Origin: Undaria pinnatifida
Taxonomy: Eukaryota; Sar; Phaeophyceae; Laminariales; Alariaceae
Direction: 5' to 3'
DNA length: 64,000 bases
Assembly (NCBI GenBank): GCA_012845835.1
Contig: JABAKD010000026.1
Span: 9,868,699-9,932,698 of the forward strand
Shown: positions 11,830-23,236 of the stretch, piece after piece
Layout of the letters: each line of letters opens with the position of its first letter
Position numbering within the stretch: the stretch's first letter is position 1
Made by a program: the position numbers and the translations under genes
The notes under the pieces: model-generated
What the model was told of the DNA's origin: nothing
The model's input: the letters and a program-made list of their open reading frames with translations, nothing else
The model's database searches: none

Positions 11830-12900
11830 ATGCTTTCTTGGTCTGGAAAATTTGAGAGCGGGCAAAGTGTTGCATCAGCTTTCCGTGTTTTCCGAGGTTC
11901 TGTTCTTTCCTGGGTCTCGGCGGAAGGGTTAATGAACGTATTGAAGGGAGAATCGATACCACTAGGGCCTCCGGATGTAGACCTGTCACGCGTCAGAAGT
12001 TACTTCGGGCAGAAGAGAGTTGATAAGTCGCTCAAGCTAAGGTCACAACTGATCGCAAAAATCACAGCCCAACCTGTCCGAGAAATAATGTTTGCTGCGG
12101 GGTCACCCCAAGAAGCGTGGAGGGTGTTTGAGTCCCACTACACTGTCAAAAGTGAACATGAGAGGGAAATAGTAGAGGATGAATGGAATGAACTGGGGCA
12201 GAAGGAGGGAGAGAACATCATGTCGTCTTACGGTGGGGGGAAAGCCATAAGGATGAAGCTAGAATCATACGGAGATGAGCGACCAGACGCATCTATGTGC
12301 AAACATATTGCCCGTGGAGTGCTCCCATCTTTCAAGCTATGAGGTGACCACGTGCTTCTCCCTCCCGATCTTTAGAGTCGTACCATGGAAGACGTGCTCA
12401 GGAGAGCTGCTCACGAGCTGGATGGCAATGGGAGATCAGGAGAAGAGAGAGAGGAGACAAGGGATGCCCTGACCGCAGCCGGCGTGGGTCAGGGCGACCG
12501 GGGTGGGAGGAATGCTGGTGGTCGGGGGTATGGGGAGCGCGACCATCGTACGCCTACGGGGGGCACCACGGCGAGGGGGAAGGCCACAACACCCGCGAAT
12601 GCATCGACATGCGTCGAGAATTCGACAGATACTACGGGGACTTCCACGAATACCTGTAGACGCGGGGACTCGGGCCGTACGCCGGACGCGGAGGAGGGCG
12701 CGGGGAGGGAGGTAAATATCGACAGCAACCGTGCCCAAACGACTCGGGTGCACGTTGGAGTCGGGGCCACCCGCCAGAGCAACAGAAAACGCCTCCGCCA
12801 GGACACGGACCCGGGCCTGGCGGGTATGCGAACCTCTTCCCCGGAGGACGTGGCCACGACCGACATCATCCTTCTGGCCGGCGCGGCCGAGGCAGTGTCG
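11830..12900 (+). pseudogene. Copia gag region (fossil)
   Basis: The first part (11830-12342) encodes a gag-like capsid segment with pieces such as KFESGQSVASAFRVFRG and GSPQEAWRVFESHYTVKSEH, the length-and-helix style of Copia gag (UBN2-like). Further on, a zinc-knuckle-like fragment (GHNTRECIDMRREF) and an Arg/Gly-rich stretch follow. The region precedes the integrase, as expected. It is part of the broken element at 10976-18567. Confidence 0.6.
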
Positions 12901-14355
12901 AGGGCTTCGGGCAGGTGCCACGGCCAATTTTTCCGTCGAATTCGCCAACAAAATGTTCGCCTAATTTACCGCCTGGACAACTTCCCAACGCACCGCGGCA
13001 CGCTTTTGCGGCAGATTATCCCTACGAGAACGAATACATGGGATACTCGGGGTGGGGGGCAGCAGCGGGGCACTGCTCACCACCACCGACGGCGGAGTCG
13101 GGGACTCCCGAGCAGCAGCAGCAGCCCCAACAACAGCAAGAGAGCACGCCTCCTGCCACGTCTACCTCTGCTACTGCAACTCTCTCTTCTCCGGCTCCCG
13201 GCGCAGCTCAAACCAGCGGAGCTCCCCTGCAGCTATTCATCGTACGTAGTGCAAAATAGGTATTCTGAGTCTGGTGATTCTGTTGCTGTAGATCGTGATG
13301 GTGTGGTGCGTGGTAGCGTTGTAGGACGTGTTGAGCCAGCGTTGATTACACGTGTTGCTACCGCCCTCCGGTGTACCCCGGGGCAACCTAGGCCGTATGG
13401 TAGCGAGGAAGGAGATGCGGACTCAGGAGTAAGTGCCATGATGTCCAACAACAAAGAGGGCATGTACAACATTCGCCACCCCACCGACCAGTACATACAG
13501 ATAGGCGATTCAGGGTTGATCAGAATGGAGGCAATCGGGGACGTGAATTAAGTATTTCACCAGCTAGATGAACACGGAAACCCGGAGGACGTTGTAGCGT
13601 GTGTGCAAGATGTGATTTACACTCCGTGGCTTGGTTTCAATCTTTTCCCGATTTGGAAGGCGGCGCACAAAAGCTCCTGTTCTATAAACCCCACTGGTAC
13701 ACAAGCGGGAAAGTTCCGCTCCATTCGGGGATCGTCGAACGACTCCCGCTACGCCACCCGACTCCCCCCTCCTCCGTTGCCAGTGGATGAAGTGAATGAG
13801 AGTGCCCCCGAGTCTTCTGCTTGCAACCCACCGACGGAAGTTCGTGCTTCGCGTGAGAGTTCATTCGTGTCCGCTGCCTGCATGTCCCCCCTGGTTCCTC
13901 TTAGTGACAACAACCTCGTACAACGTTCGAGCGTTGTAGTGGCTTTCCCCATGGAGTTGTAGCTTGGGATTGAGACTGCTTTATCCCACCCCACTCCGTG
14001 TGATTCAAATACGGCATGGATTTATCAACCTTATAGCATTTCGAACGTGAAGCCTGAGGCGTATGCCGTAGAATGGGACATTTTCGACCGTATGATGCGA
14101 GATAGAGAGGGTGATGAGTGTGCATTGGCCATTTTGGCCCCGGGAAAAACCCTTTCCATGTTGGCAACGATCGCAAGCGAGTCGATATTCACGTGTTCCA
14201 TGACCGCGCCGGCCGTTTGTCCGAACCTATTTTGAGGGAATCTGCTCGGCAGCGAGGAATCGCCCTCACCGGACGGATGGAACCCTGTCTTACGGACATA
14301 CCGGCGAAGAGAGGGATGAGCGGGGAAGGCGCCTGGCGATCTCCTATATATCGAC

Positions 14356-14997
14356 ATGTGCGGCCCGTTCACCACCACTACAGGCGGCAACCACTACATG
14401 GTCTTTGCTGTCGATGCTGCAACGGGCTACATCGCGAACTACGCCCTTCGTCGCAAGTCTGAGGTCGTGGCCGTCTTCCGTCGGTGTATCGTCGACCTCG
14501 CCCACAAGGCGGTGACGGGAATACGGAGTGTTCGTGGCGACTGCGATTCGCTCTGGACCAGCAAGGAATTCCGTGACTTCTGCTCCACCATGGGAATCGC
14601 CGTGCAGCACTCCCCCCCCGGAGCGCAGCAATACAATGAGGTGGTGAAGAATGCAATCCAGCGTTGCAACCAAACCGCCATGGCGTCTCGCCGCGCCCCG
14701 GAGCGACGCTTGAGGCCGGGGGCGTTCTCGTGTGTTCGCGGCTTGGATGCTCGCAGAGACAAGCTCTGGGCGGGATCGGCGAAGGATGCCGCGCAGAAGC
14801 TTAACGAGGCTGCTTTCCCCTCAAACCCCGGTCGCGCGCCGCCCCAGGAGCTGTTCATCGGCGAGAAGGGTGCTTTCTTGGGGGTGCCGTTTTTTCGGTA
14901 CGGTTCCACGTACCGGCAGAAGAGGTCGAAGCTGACGACAAGGCAGTGCTGTGCTACTTTCTCAACCCGGGCGACAACCCTGCCGACTGCTGTGTAA
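14356..14997 (+). pseudogene. Copia integrase core region (fossil)
   Basis: Integrase (rve-type) core: the first Asp lies in VDAATGYIANYALR, the second in VRGDCDSLWTSKEF, and the Glu neighbourhood in PPGAQQYNEVVKN. The text MCGPFTTTTGGNHYMVFAVD matches the usual entry into the core ('D..GP......G..Y......D'). It catalyses cDNA insertion in living relatives. It is followed by a Pro/Ala/Ser-rich linker of about 330 codons (14946-15944), common between integrase and RT in Copia polyproteins. Confidence 0.8.
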
Positions 14998-16000
14998 AGG
15001 TACTCAGGGCTGACACAGGGCGCGTGTGCTACTCCCGCAACGTTGCATGGGCGCCGCTGCCACAGTCGGGGGGGGGGTTCTGTACTGCCCCTTCCGCGCC
15101 AGCACTGCCCACGCCGCCGGGGGTGTCATTCAAGATTGCCTCGACGCTCACCGCAGTTGCCGGTACCCACCCTGCCGCCATCGCCCTGCCGCCGCCCGCC
15201 ACTGCCGGTATGCCGTCTGCATCAGCCACCTGGCTGCTGTCGTCGTCGTCGCCCTCTGCGCACTCACCCAGCGCTCACACCTCGCTGCTGCCAGGACCGA
15301 CTGGTGTGCCGCCCGCCACTGCCGGTTCCCCGCCTGCGCACTCGCCCAGCGCTCACACTCCTCGCTCGTTGTTGCCCGCCTCCGCCGGTACGCCGTCTGC
15401 AGCAGCCACCTTGCCGCCACCAACGCTGCTGTCCTCCGCGATGCCGTCCGAGCACTCACCCAGCGCTCACACCTCGCCCCCGCCAGGACCGATTTCTATG
15501 TCGCCTGCCGCTGCCGGTCTGCCGCCTGCGCACTCGCCCAGCGCTCACACGCCGCCTGCCGCATGTTCGCTGATGCCGGAGTGGTCTCCCTCTTCTATCG
15601 ATGACGCCACCCCGACGACATCGTCATCTCAATCGCCGGCGGCGTCACCGGCCCCGCGGACGTACAGGAGAAAGCAGCCGCCGCCGGTCGCCGCGGCATA
15701 TTCCTCGCTACTCACCCCCCACGCAACGACGATGCTGAGCGAGAGGGGCGACGAGCGCGTGTCGAGCAGGACCAGGTCGGAGGGCCGTCACCTTTCAGGC
15801 GTTCCGGAAGAAGCCGTCTCAACCCCGGTGCCGGAGGCGACGTCGTTCGACCACTGGGTAAGACTCCTATCTCATGCGGGGGAGGATGTGCTGCTGTCGC
15901 TGCTGGCCAACCGACGGGCCCTGAACGCCCAACGGATCTGGTAAGCTGGGGGGCGGAGGTAAGCAGCACGCGGGGTCAGGAGGCGTGGAGGAGAGCAAAG

Positions 16001-17075
16001 GTGGACCGCCACACGATACCATGGGCGGGGGGGAGAGCGGGGGTAGCTATCCCGTCGCTAGGGCCGTCGGGGCGGGTGCCGCTTGGCCTTGTGTCGCGCC
16101 TCGCCACGGGGGAGGATGTCGACGCAGATCTTCGCGAGATGCGCCCCTCTCACCTGCGGCCCGACATGCCCCACTGCCACGCTAAGGACCTCCGGGTACC
16201 CAAGACGTTTAAGGAGGCACGTGACGGTGAGCATGGTGTACAGTTCATGGACGCGGTTAAGCGTGAAGTGTTCGATTTTCTTGAAGCAGGGGCGTTCGAA
16301 ATTGTTGACGAGTGGCAACGAATAGACAACGTGATCAGTAGCAAGCTCATTTTTGGTTGGAAGGTTGATCAATTTGTTTGGCTTACGAAAGCGAAGGCGA
16401 GACTGGTAACTAGGGGTGACATGCAGAGAGAGTACGTTGACTCTGGAGATTTGTACGCGCCTACTGTTGCTTCGTCCAGTGTCCGTTTGTTGGCTGCGTT
16501 GGCGTGTAAGCATGACTTAGACTTGTGCCATTACGATATAGACCAGGCTTTTATGAGGGCAGATTTTGCCAGCGATGACTTCATGTGCGATTGCCAGATG
16601 GTTGTGATTCGTTGTCAGGGAAGGTTGTGAAGCTGAGCAAGAGTCTTTATGGTTTGAGACTGGCATCCAGGCAGTGGTATACATTACTGAGGAGGTGTCT
16701 CTTGGCTTTGGGGGTTGTGCAGTGCTTGGCTGATTCGTGTGTTTTTCGTTTGGTTGAAGGGGGGAAGTAGCGATGCACCTAGTGGTGCATGTTGATGGTA
16801 TTTTTGACGTGGAAAAGAAGGAAAGGTGTGATCAGTTTATTAAGGATCTCGGACGTCTCGTTCCATTTAAGTCATTGGGCGAGCTCAAGTGGTACTCGGG
16901 GTGCTATTACGAGAGAGACAGGGAGGCAGGGAGGTTGACTGTTTTGCAACAGACGTGCACGAAAGAATTGGGAGAGAAGTATGGTGTGGAGTGGGGCAAC
17001 GCTATCCCGATTCCAACAACTTGGAGGCTTTGGAATGTTGATGTTGACGAGCCGAATGTCCTGCTTTCTTTCTGA
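16001..17075 (+). pseudogene. Copia reverse transcriptase region (fossil)
   Basis: RVT_2-type reverse transcriptase: the FKEARDGEHGVQFMDAVKREV entry, KARLVTRGDMQ, APTVASSSVRLLAALA, DIDQAFMRADF, LSKSLYGLRLASRQWY and the position of the YVDD box (here HVDG) appear in the correct order. This is the pattern of Copia RT, not Gypsy or LINE RT. The region belongs to a broken copy and would not give a working enzyme as it stands. Confidence 0.85.
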
Positions 17076-17215
17076 TAATTGATCGGTGCGCTTTTGTGGA
17101 TTGTCTTGTTGACCAGGCCGGATATCGCCAATTCAGTGAGGTCAGTAGCAAGGTATTGCAGTGTGCCGAAGCTGATCCGCTAGAAAGCGGCACGTAGTAT
17201 ACTAGGGTTTACAAT

Positions 17216-17733
17216 GAGGACGAGTTATTTTGAGATTTCCTTTCAGAAGGGGACGTTGACGGGGATTAGTTTGATTTCGTTCGCAGATGCCGACTGTGCT
17301 TCGCGTAGAACGGACAGGAGAAGCGTGTCCGGGGGGGTAGTGATGTGTGCGGGGGGGGCTGTTTCGTGACACTCCAAGACGCAGAAGTGCGTGACTCTCT
17401 CGACTACTCAGGCGGAGTATGTGGCTTTGTCGGACATCGGGAAGGAGATTTTGTTTTTGAGGCATGTTCGGTGTTTTATGTTGCCGAGGGCAAGGATGCC
17501 GTGCATTGCCATGTATGAGGATAACGAGGGTGCCATCCAAGTTGCACCCGATTTCGAACTCGGACTCGAAGCACGTTGACGAGAGGCATCACTTTTTGAG
17601 GGAACTGGTAGAAAGGAAGGAGGTCAAAATTTTCCACGTAGCGTCGCAGTACCAGCATGCTGACTTTCTCACTAAGGCGTTACCTGAAGGGGAGTTTGAA
17701 TTTCACAGGGGGATAGTGATGAATTTGATGTGA
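17216..17733 (+). pseudogene. Copia RNase H region (fossil)
   Basis: Contains TLSTTQAEYVALSDIGKEILFLRHV-like text, EDNEGAIQVA, HVDERHHFLRELVE and HADFLTKAL, the standard closing landmarks of Copia RNase H. It ends shortly before the 3' LTR, as expected. Confidence 0.85.
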
Positions 17734-18066
17734 TTTCTCTCTCGGATAGTGTTTGATATTCTGACTTTATAGTTCTTTTATGTTTCTTTGTTTTGTTTTC
17801 TGATGTATGATTATGAGGGTTCAAGGACTTGCATTCAAAGTGATCGATGAAAAATACTGAATAGTGTTTGAGTTTAAATGATTATGGATGTGATGAAAAT
17901 GGGTTTGAGTGTCTTTGCAAATGGAGGGAATTGAAATGTTTTTGCAAATGCAACATTTTTTTCTGGACGTGAGTCAAGAAAAACTCTGCAGTATTTTGGT
18001 ATTTGGGAATGTACGTTCTATCAAAGTAGTCAGGATAGATCATGACATCGTTGCGAGTAGGGGGGC

Positions 18067-18567
18067 TGTCGGGCGTACTCACTCCATTGTCAGATTGCAA
18101 ACAAAAATCCGTCCAAAAGATGGATCAGAGAATTGGGGGGGGGTTGTATATATGTGCGGGGTGTGTTTCCACAACGGGATTTTGGATTGTGGGTTTTTAT
18201 GTGCCCGAATAATATCGCTATACTCTTTGACTATATTTTTGCCTTTATCTTGTGTCTATTCTGTGTCTCTTCTACGGCTACCACGCCAAGGGCTACCACG
18301 CCCCATCTATATTGCAAGGGCTATCTCGCCTTCACCACTGCACGGCTACCACGCCTGTGTATTTCCATCCCGGCTACCAGGCCACAGTTCTGAGTTCCAT
18401 TTCTGGCTTATCACACTTGAGCTATCACGCTCCACCACACACGTAAATCGGGTTGTCACACCCGCCTTAGTTAGTAGATCCTAGTTTACCGATCAATAGC
18501 TATTACGCCACATTTCGTTTCCACGTACACCACCACCGGGGCGCCACACGTACCAACTTACCCCACA
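18067..18567 (+). repeat. Copia 3' LTR
   Basis: Partner of 10976-11461: same start (TGTCGGGCGTACTCAC), same GGCTACCACGCC blocks, ends CCCCACA followed by CGCTA. About one base in ten differs by eye, with a few small indels near its 5' third. Confidence 0.9.
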
Positions 18568-18599
18568 CGCTAGGTGTCAATACATTGTAAAGAACTCCA

Positions 18600-19345
18600 T
18601 ATGTATGTGATGCATAGCAGGTGCGAGTATGACTACTACTGCTGCAGGTATTGATGCCGCGCCTCGTTACCACCGTTTACTAGTATAGTGAAAGAGAAAA
18701 CCCGCGCTAGGCTCGGTTATATATGGGGGTGTTCTGTTAGTAGTACATTATCCTCGGTGTACCGGGTCCCGTAATTCTCGCATTTATACAAATAACTGCA
18801 GGCCGGCCGACACTCTTTCTAACTGGTGTCCTGCACTGTGCAGTGGTAGGACGCCTACGAAACAAAACCTCTAATTAATACTACAAGGGAGAGCCAAGAA
18901 AGGCAGGCTGAAATAGGCACGATAACAAGAACGCCGGGAGATACACTAATGCAACGATGCAGACCTCACCCGCTCTCTGCGAATATAAGTCCAATCTGTG
19001 TTAGTATGGGTGTTCCTTTCTGCAGTAGGTGTATCTTGTGCTGTGTGCCGGGTACGGTATATGGTACTGTGGTGCCTGGTAGAAAATTAGTCACGTAACT
19101 TTCTGTAGTAACGCTGACCCAACCTGGACTGCCGTTCTTCAGAACGGATGCGCTCTAAATTATTTTCAGGACAACGCCTCTCTGGTTGCTTATTCCTGCG
19201 GATGTCGGCCTGCCCTTCCTGCTGCCCGTTTTCTTTGTAAGGGTCCTGTTAGTGTGTACACTTGCTGTCTGTGGTGGTATGCGGGTTATACCCATTGCAC
19301 ATTGTAGGCGCCGCCGTCCCCGGCTTGAGCTCTCAAACATGTAAA
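18600..19345 (+). repeat. repeat unit B, copy 2, segment 1
   Basis: Aligns with 5110-5850: GCAGTRGTAGGACRCC, AAGAAAGSCAGGCTGA, GGTACGG.ATATG.TACYGTGGT.CCTGGTAGA and AACGCTGACCCAACCTGGA. The match stops near 19345 and resumes near 20335, which defines an insertion of about 1 kb in this copy. Confidence 0.75.
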
Positions 19346-20334
19346 TCCTTCTTATGGAATACCGTAACGCATCGTATTAGACTAGTTGTTTTAGTAGTCG
19401 TCGACGTCTTATTATGGATGTATCAAAAGTTTGGTTTCAGTACTCATTTCGCATGACCCGCTCTACCTTTCGCCACCCGGTTCCAAGAGACCCCGCGCCG
19501 CGCCACGCCTGCCTCCCGCGCCACCCCTCCGTGTCCCCGGCGACCCAGCGGACGACGGGTTCCAACTCGGCCGTCGGGCAGCGTCAAAAGTCCTTGCCGG
19601 GGACGGCTCGACCACTTCCCGGGCAGGCGGAGAATTGTAAAAAAGAGGAAATTCCCATCCAGCTGGGGTGCGTACGGCCAAACTGCTGTCCCGCCTTTGT
19701 GGATTAGTCGGTAGGTACTGCCCCACGGCTGTTGTACTGTTGTGGTTGTTTAGCCGGTTGATGAGGGGTGGGTGCTGGGTGCTTGGTAAGTGACGGGTCG
19801 CTTGCGATCCCCGACATCGCTGGGGTTCGTAACAAAAACGAACATCCCCGCGTCTTTTACAAGGCTGCGCGGCCTCATGACTCCAAAACCAACCAAATGC
19901 TTCTCGCGTATCCGTACATTTCCGGAAGTACTGCTGCACTGCTTTACTGCTGTAGTCGATGGGTCGGTGGGTGGTGTGTAGGTGGAGGGTGCCTGGCGGA
20001 TTAGTGGGTCGTTTCGTACGTTTCGTGCTATGGGGGTGGGCCCGATTTTGGGTACCGGTTTACCACCGCACGTACTAGTATTGCCCTGCTGAGCTACCGT
20101 GTGGTAGTATCGTTTCACTGCCGTGCTTACTGCTGCACTGCTGTACACGCTGTAGTGGGTTGGTCGGCGGGTGGTGGGTGAGTGGTTTGTTGGTGTTGGG
20201 TGCACTGGGTGGTGCCTGGCGAGTTCGTGGATCCTTCCGTAAGTGGATTATTTTTTTCGTGCTGTGGGTTTTAGCAATATTTTGATTTTTTTTTGTTTTC
20301 TCCGCAATACGGGCCGGCAACTGGCATACTTCGG
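19346..20334. repeat. insert with ~200-bp GTGGGT-rich tandem repeat
   Basis: Absent from copy 1 of unit B. The first part (19460-19640) is GC-rich. From about 19700 to 20290 there are three diverged copies, at about 19740, 19950 and 20148, of a roughly 200-bp unit containing ACTGCTGTAG, GGTCGGYGGGTGGTG, GGTGCCTGGCGRRTT and GTGCTRTGGG. I found no clear terminal inverted repeats or target duplication, so the class of the insert is unknown. Confidence 0.6.
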
Positions 20335-21033
20335 AAAATATACAGCGCATGCATTCGCTTCCACGGTAAAGTCTTACGTAACACCAGTACGAGATACGCA
20401 CCATGTGCATGTGCATTGACGCTTACTGATTGTTGTCAAGAGCTCTCGTGCCGCAGCAAGTACCCTTTCTTCCTGTGTCTTAGGTATAATGCTGGAGCTC
20501 ATGTTTCTGCCTCTACGACAACATTTTGGGTGGTGAGAGATGCTGGTATCAACAGAACCGAGCAGGCATGGGCATCACTACCACTTTGACTTCAATGGCA
20601 AGCAGTATCGGTGCAAACACAGTGGCCGGTGCATCCAAGAGGGCAAGGCTTAAGCATAGAAAAGAAGAACCGGCATCACATACACATACATACACATTCG
20701 GTGCTTAGAATTAAGGTGCGCTCCCTCTGCTTTCGCGGCATCTCGTGGAGCTGTTCCTGACGGCCGTCTTTGGTCCCTCTGCTAGACGTAGCTGTACTGA
20801 TTTTCACCCGGATTAAGCCGACTCCTATTATCTCCATTGTTGTGTCGGTACTGGTGAACAATATTCGTGAAAACCACACACATTACCACGAGGAGCTTCA
20901 GATGAGTTGAACATCCGTTATTGCGGGGATCAACATGATCGACGGGAAATGCACTGCAGTCTAGTATTAATGGCAATGATTGCTACGGACTTGCACGTTG
21001 GCTGTTCCTGCACTTGAATAGCTAGTCGGTATA
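20335..21033 (+). repeat. repeat unit B, copy 2, segment 2
   Basis: Aligns with 5870-6470: GCATTCGCTTCCACGGTAAAG, GGTGGTGAGAGATG, CTTTCGCGGCATCT, GTGGAGCTGTTCCT and TGCACTGCAGTC. It ends in TATA exactly where the long inverted-repeat transposon begins. Confidence 0.8.
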
Positions 21034-21684
21034 AGCTACTTGCATTAAGGATTTAAACCGTAATTTGGCCTGTGGGGGGAAGATAATCGAGAAAATAATA
21101 ACTTTGTTAATGTAGGGTGATATCCCAGTAAAAAAACACATAGTAGAATCCCATATAAAAAAATGATCAATCGACCAGGCAGCCAGGACACCAACACATC
21201 GAGGCACACATCATCTTCCACAGGGCATCTCGGACACACCAGACGGCATCCTCAACATTCAAGCACTCTTCCGAAGAGTCTGCCAGGTTTCTAGAGGACC
21301 CTCTGCGGGATTGCCCTCGGCAGACAAGCTGACGCGCCATGAAGAGTGCCTCGAGCGACGCAAATTCTTTGCTACGAACACGGAGTAGCCAGCAAACAAT
21401 GAAAATCAGAAGGCTCTCGTCTCACGTTCGTTAGAGACCGACGAGCTGTGGCCCACACACGAATGCAACGCGCCACAAGCACTCCACCCACGCCAACGCC
21501 ACTGGTGCGGAAGACGCTCCCGGCTCACCAACGCCTGTTTGCCGCCCACCAACAGCAGCAGTAGAGTGGCCTTTCGCCGCTTTTCAATATTTTGAGCAGT
21601 CTGCTTAAGAATAAAAAATAAATTCAAAAGCTCGAAGATCGAAAGACAGGACGACACCAAGCAAGGCAGACAAGAGATACGGTG
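21034..21684 (+). repeat. left terminal inverted repeat of the 6.6-kb element
   Basis: Pairs as reverse complement with 26933-27655. Well-conserved blocks are the outer ~85 bases, GCCACAAGCACTCCACCCA around 21473, and CTCGAAGATCGAAAGACAGGA around 21630. Arms differ by small indels and substitutions (roughly 80% alike), which suggests considerable age. Confidence 0.85.
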
Positions 21685-21749
21685 CCTCCTTTTTAAGAGA
21701 AACAGGCTCACCCCGAGTACGATCAAATCGGAGTCTGGGTCGCCTATAC

Positions 21750-23236
21750 GTGACACGTCTTGCCCATTCGAGTGAACATCGTTTCCATCACATTGATCTG
21801 TGTGTCAGCTTCGACGGGGGAGATGTAGCAGTCTACGCCCTCGATGGCATTGCTGAATTTTTTTCGCAATTATCGCCGTGACCGAAGAACTGAAGCATAC
21901 GGCCTTCGCCACCCAGTGTGGTACATGCGCTTGCGGTTTACATGCGCCTCCTTGCAAGAACTATTTCATCTCGCCGTATCCTGCGGTCTTTCCTGGGAGG
22001 TTCTCTGCTTGCCCGGTGGCGCCGCTCTGTCGAGCACCAACGAGCGGCTTTAGCTCGGCGGCGCAAATATTCACGCAGGCATATCGTAGTTTTCCTGAAC
22101 GAGAGCTTCTGCAGCGTCATCCGTGTGCTCGACATTTGTGCACGAGAACGTGGCTGTCGACAGGAACGACGCTATGGCGCCATCATCACAGCAGTCTCTT
22201 GAGATCCACCACCTCTCGCGTGCGACCTCCTTGAGTAGACGCGAAAGCCCACGCATGCCCATGTTGTCTTCAAAATTTGAATATTTCGAATTCTCACGAA
22301 CGAAATCCAAAGCCAGATTAATCTGTACCCAGTCATTGGACTGATCGCTGTCATTGGTCGTTATCCACCCAAAGCAGGAAGTGATCGGTCGACGATGTCA
22401 CGCATGAAAAAAAAAAACTCTGTCGAATCCAAGGTGGATGTCATGCCAGAGGCCTGCCAAGACGGTGTGCTCGGCGTGGGCGCCCACTGTCTGTTTTTTT
22501 GTGTGTGTGGAGTGTAACTATCTCACAGACATCTTGCGTTCGTAGAGTCCGCGCTTGCGCTCCACATTGCTGTGACGAAACAAATTCAATGCGGCCTTTG
22601 CTCGCTTGTCCCGAAAAAGCAAAAAACTATCGTTTATGTACAACAAAAACAACACAGCACCCCCTTGATCGCGAGCTGGGTAAAGAAAGACAGCGCTTTA
22701 CTGTGGAAGGGGCTCGCACGGGTTTCGATGTACTGCTTGCGCCGTTGACTGTTCCCAGAGCTGTTGCCCCTCTCATCTAAGCCGAGCCTGCTGATTGATC
22801 AAGATATTTATGACCAAAACAAAATGCCGTCGTCTTGAGTGCGTTGTTGGTTGGTGGATGGCAGCCGGTATGCAGTTCGTCGCTTTGTTGTCACACCGCT
22901 ATAATGCGTGTTGCTTGTTCATCTACATGAACATTATAAGGAAGTCTAGACGTTCGTAACGCCTTCTGCTCTATACTGTGTAGTCTATGTTGCTACAACT
23001 TTCATTCTGCAGTCGGACGACAGCATGAAGCACAAAGAGCTGATACTCGACCGAGTGTAATAATCGATTTTTTCAGAACACAACAATAGGCATTCAACAG
23101 GAGTGGCATCAGCCGCGTCGATGGTTTGATGAATGATGCCACAATCTCGTGGTTCTGAGCCCCGGTGTAATAGCGTCGCCATGAGCGATTACCACCCTTA
23201 ACAAAATGCTTTGCATCGAGGAATAATATATTTTAT
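21750..23236. other. interior of the 6.6-kb element, no recognised gene
   Basis: Small frames occur on both strands (for example 22071-22310 minus and 21844-22053 plus). I see no transposase motif such as a clear DDE/D context. It may hold remnants of a decayed transposase that cannot be named by eye. Confidence 0.4.

Larger units (their letters stand above)
10971..18572 (+). mobile_element. Ty1/Copia LTR retrotransposon (fossil)
   Basis: A full-span Copia-type element on the plus strand: two LTRs, then gag, integrase, reverse transcriptase and RNase H in the Copia order (integrase before RT). The 5-bp sequence CGCTA precedes the 5' LTR (10971-10975) and follows the 3' LTR (18568-18572), a plausible target-site duplication. 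Caution: the first internal bases after the 5' LTR also read CGCTA, so the exact LTR end is uncertain. The LTRs look roughly 90% alike, so the insertion is old. It is broken in several places. Confidence 0.9.

Noticed and set aside
15026-15604. Overlapping frames within the Copia linker (14946-15944) in other phases
   Set aside because: Shadows of a GC-rich Pro/Ala/Ser linker; no independent motif.
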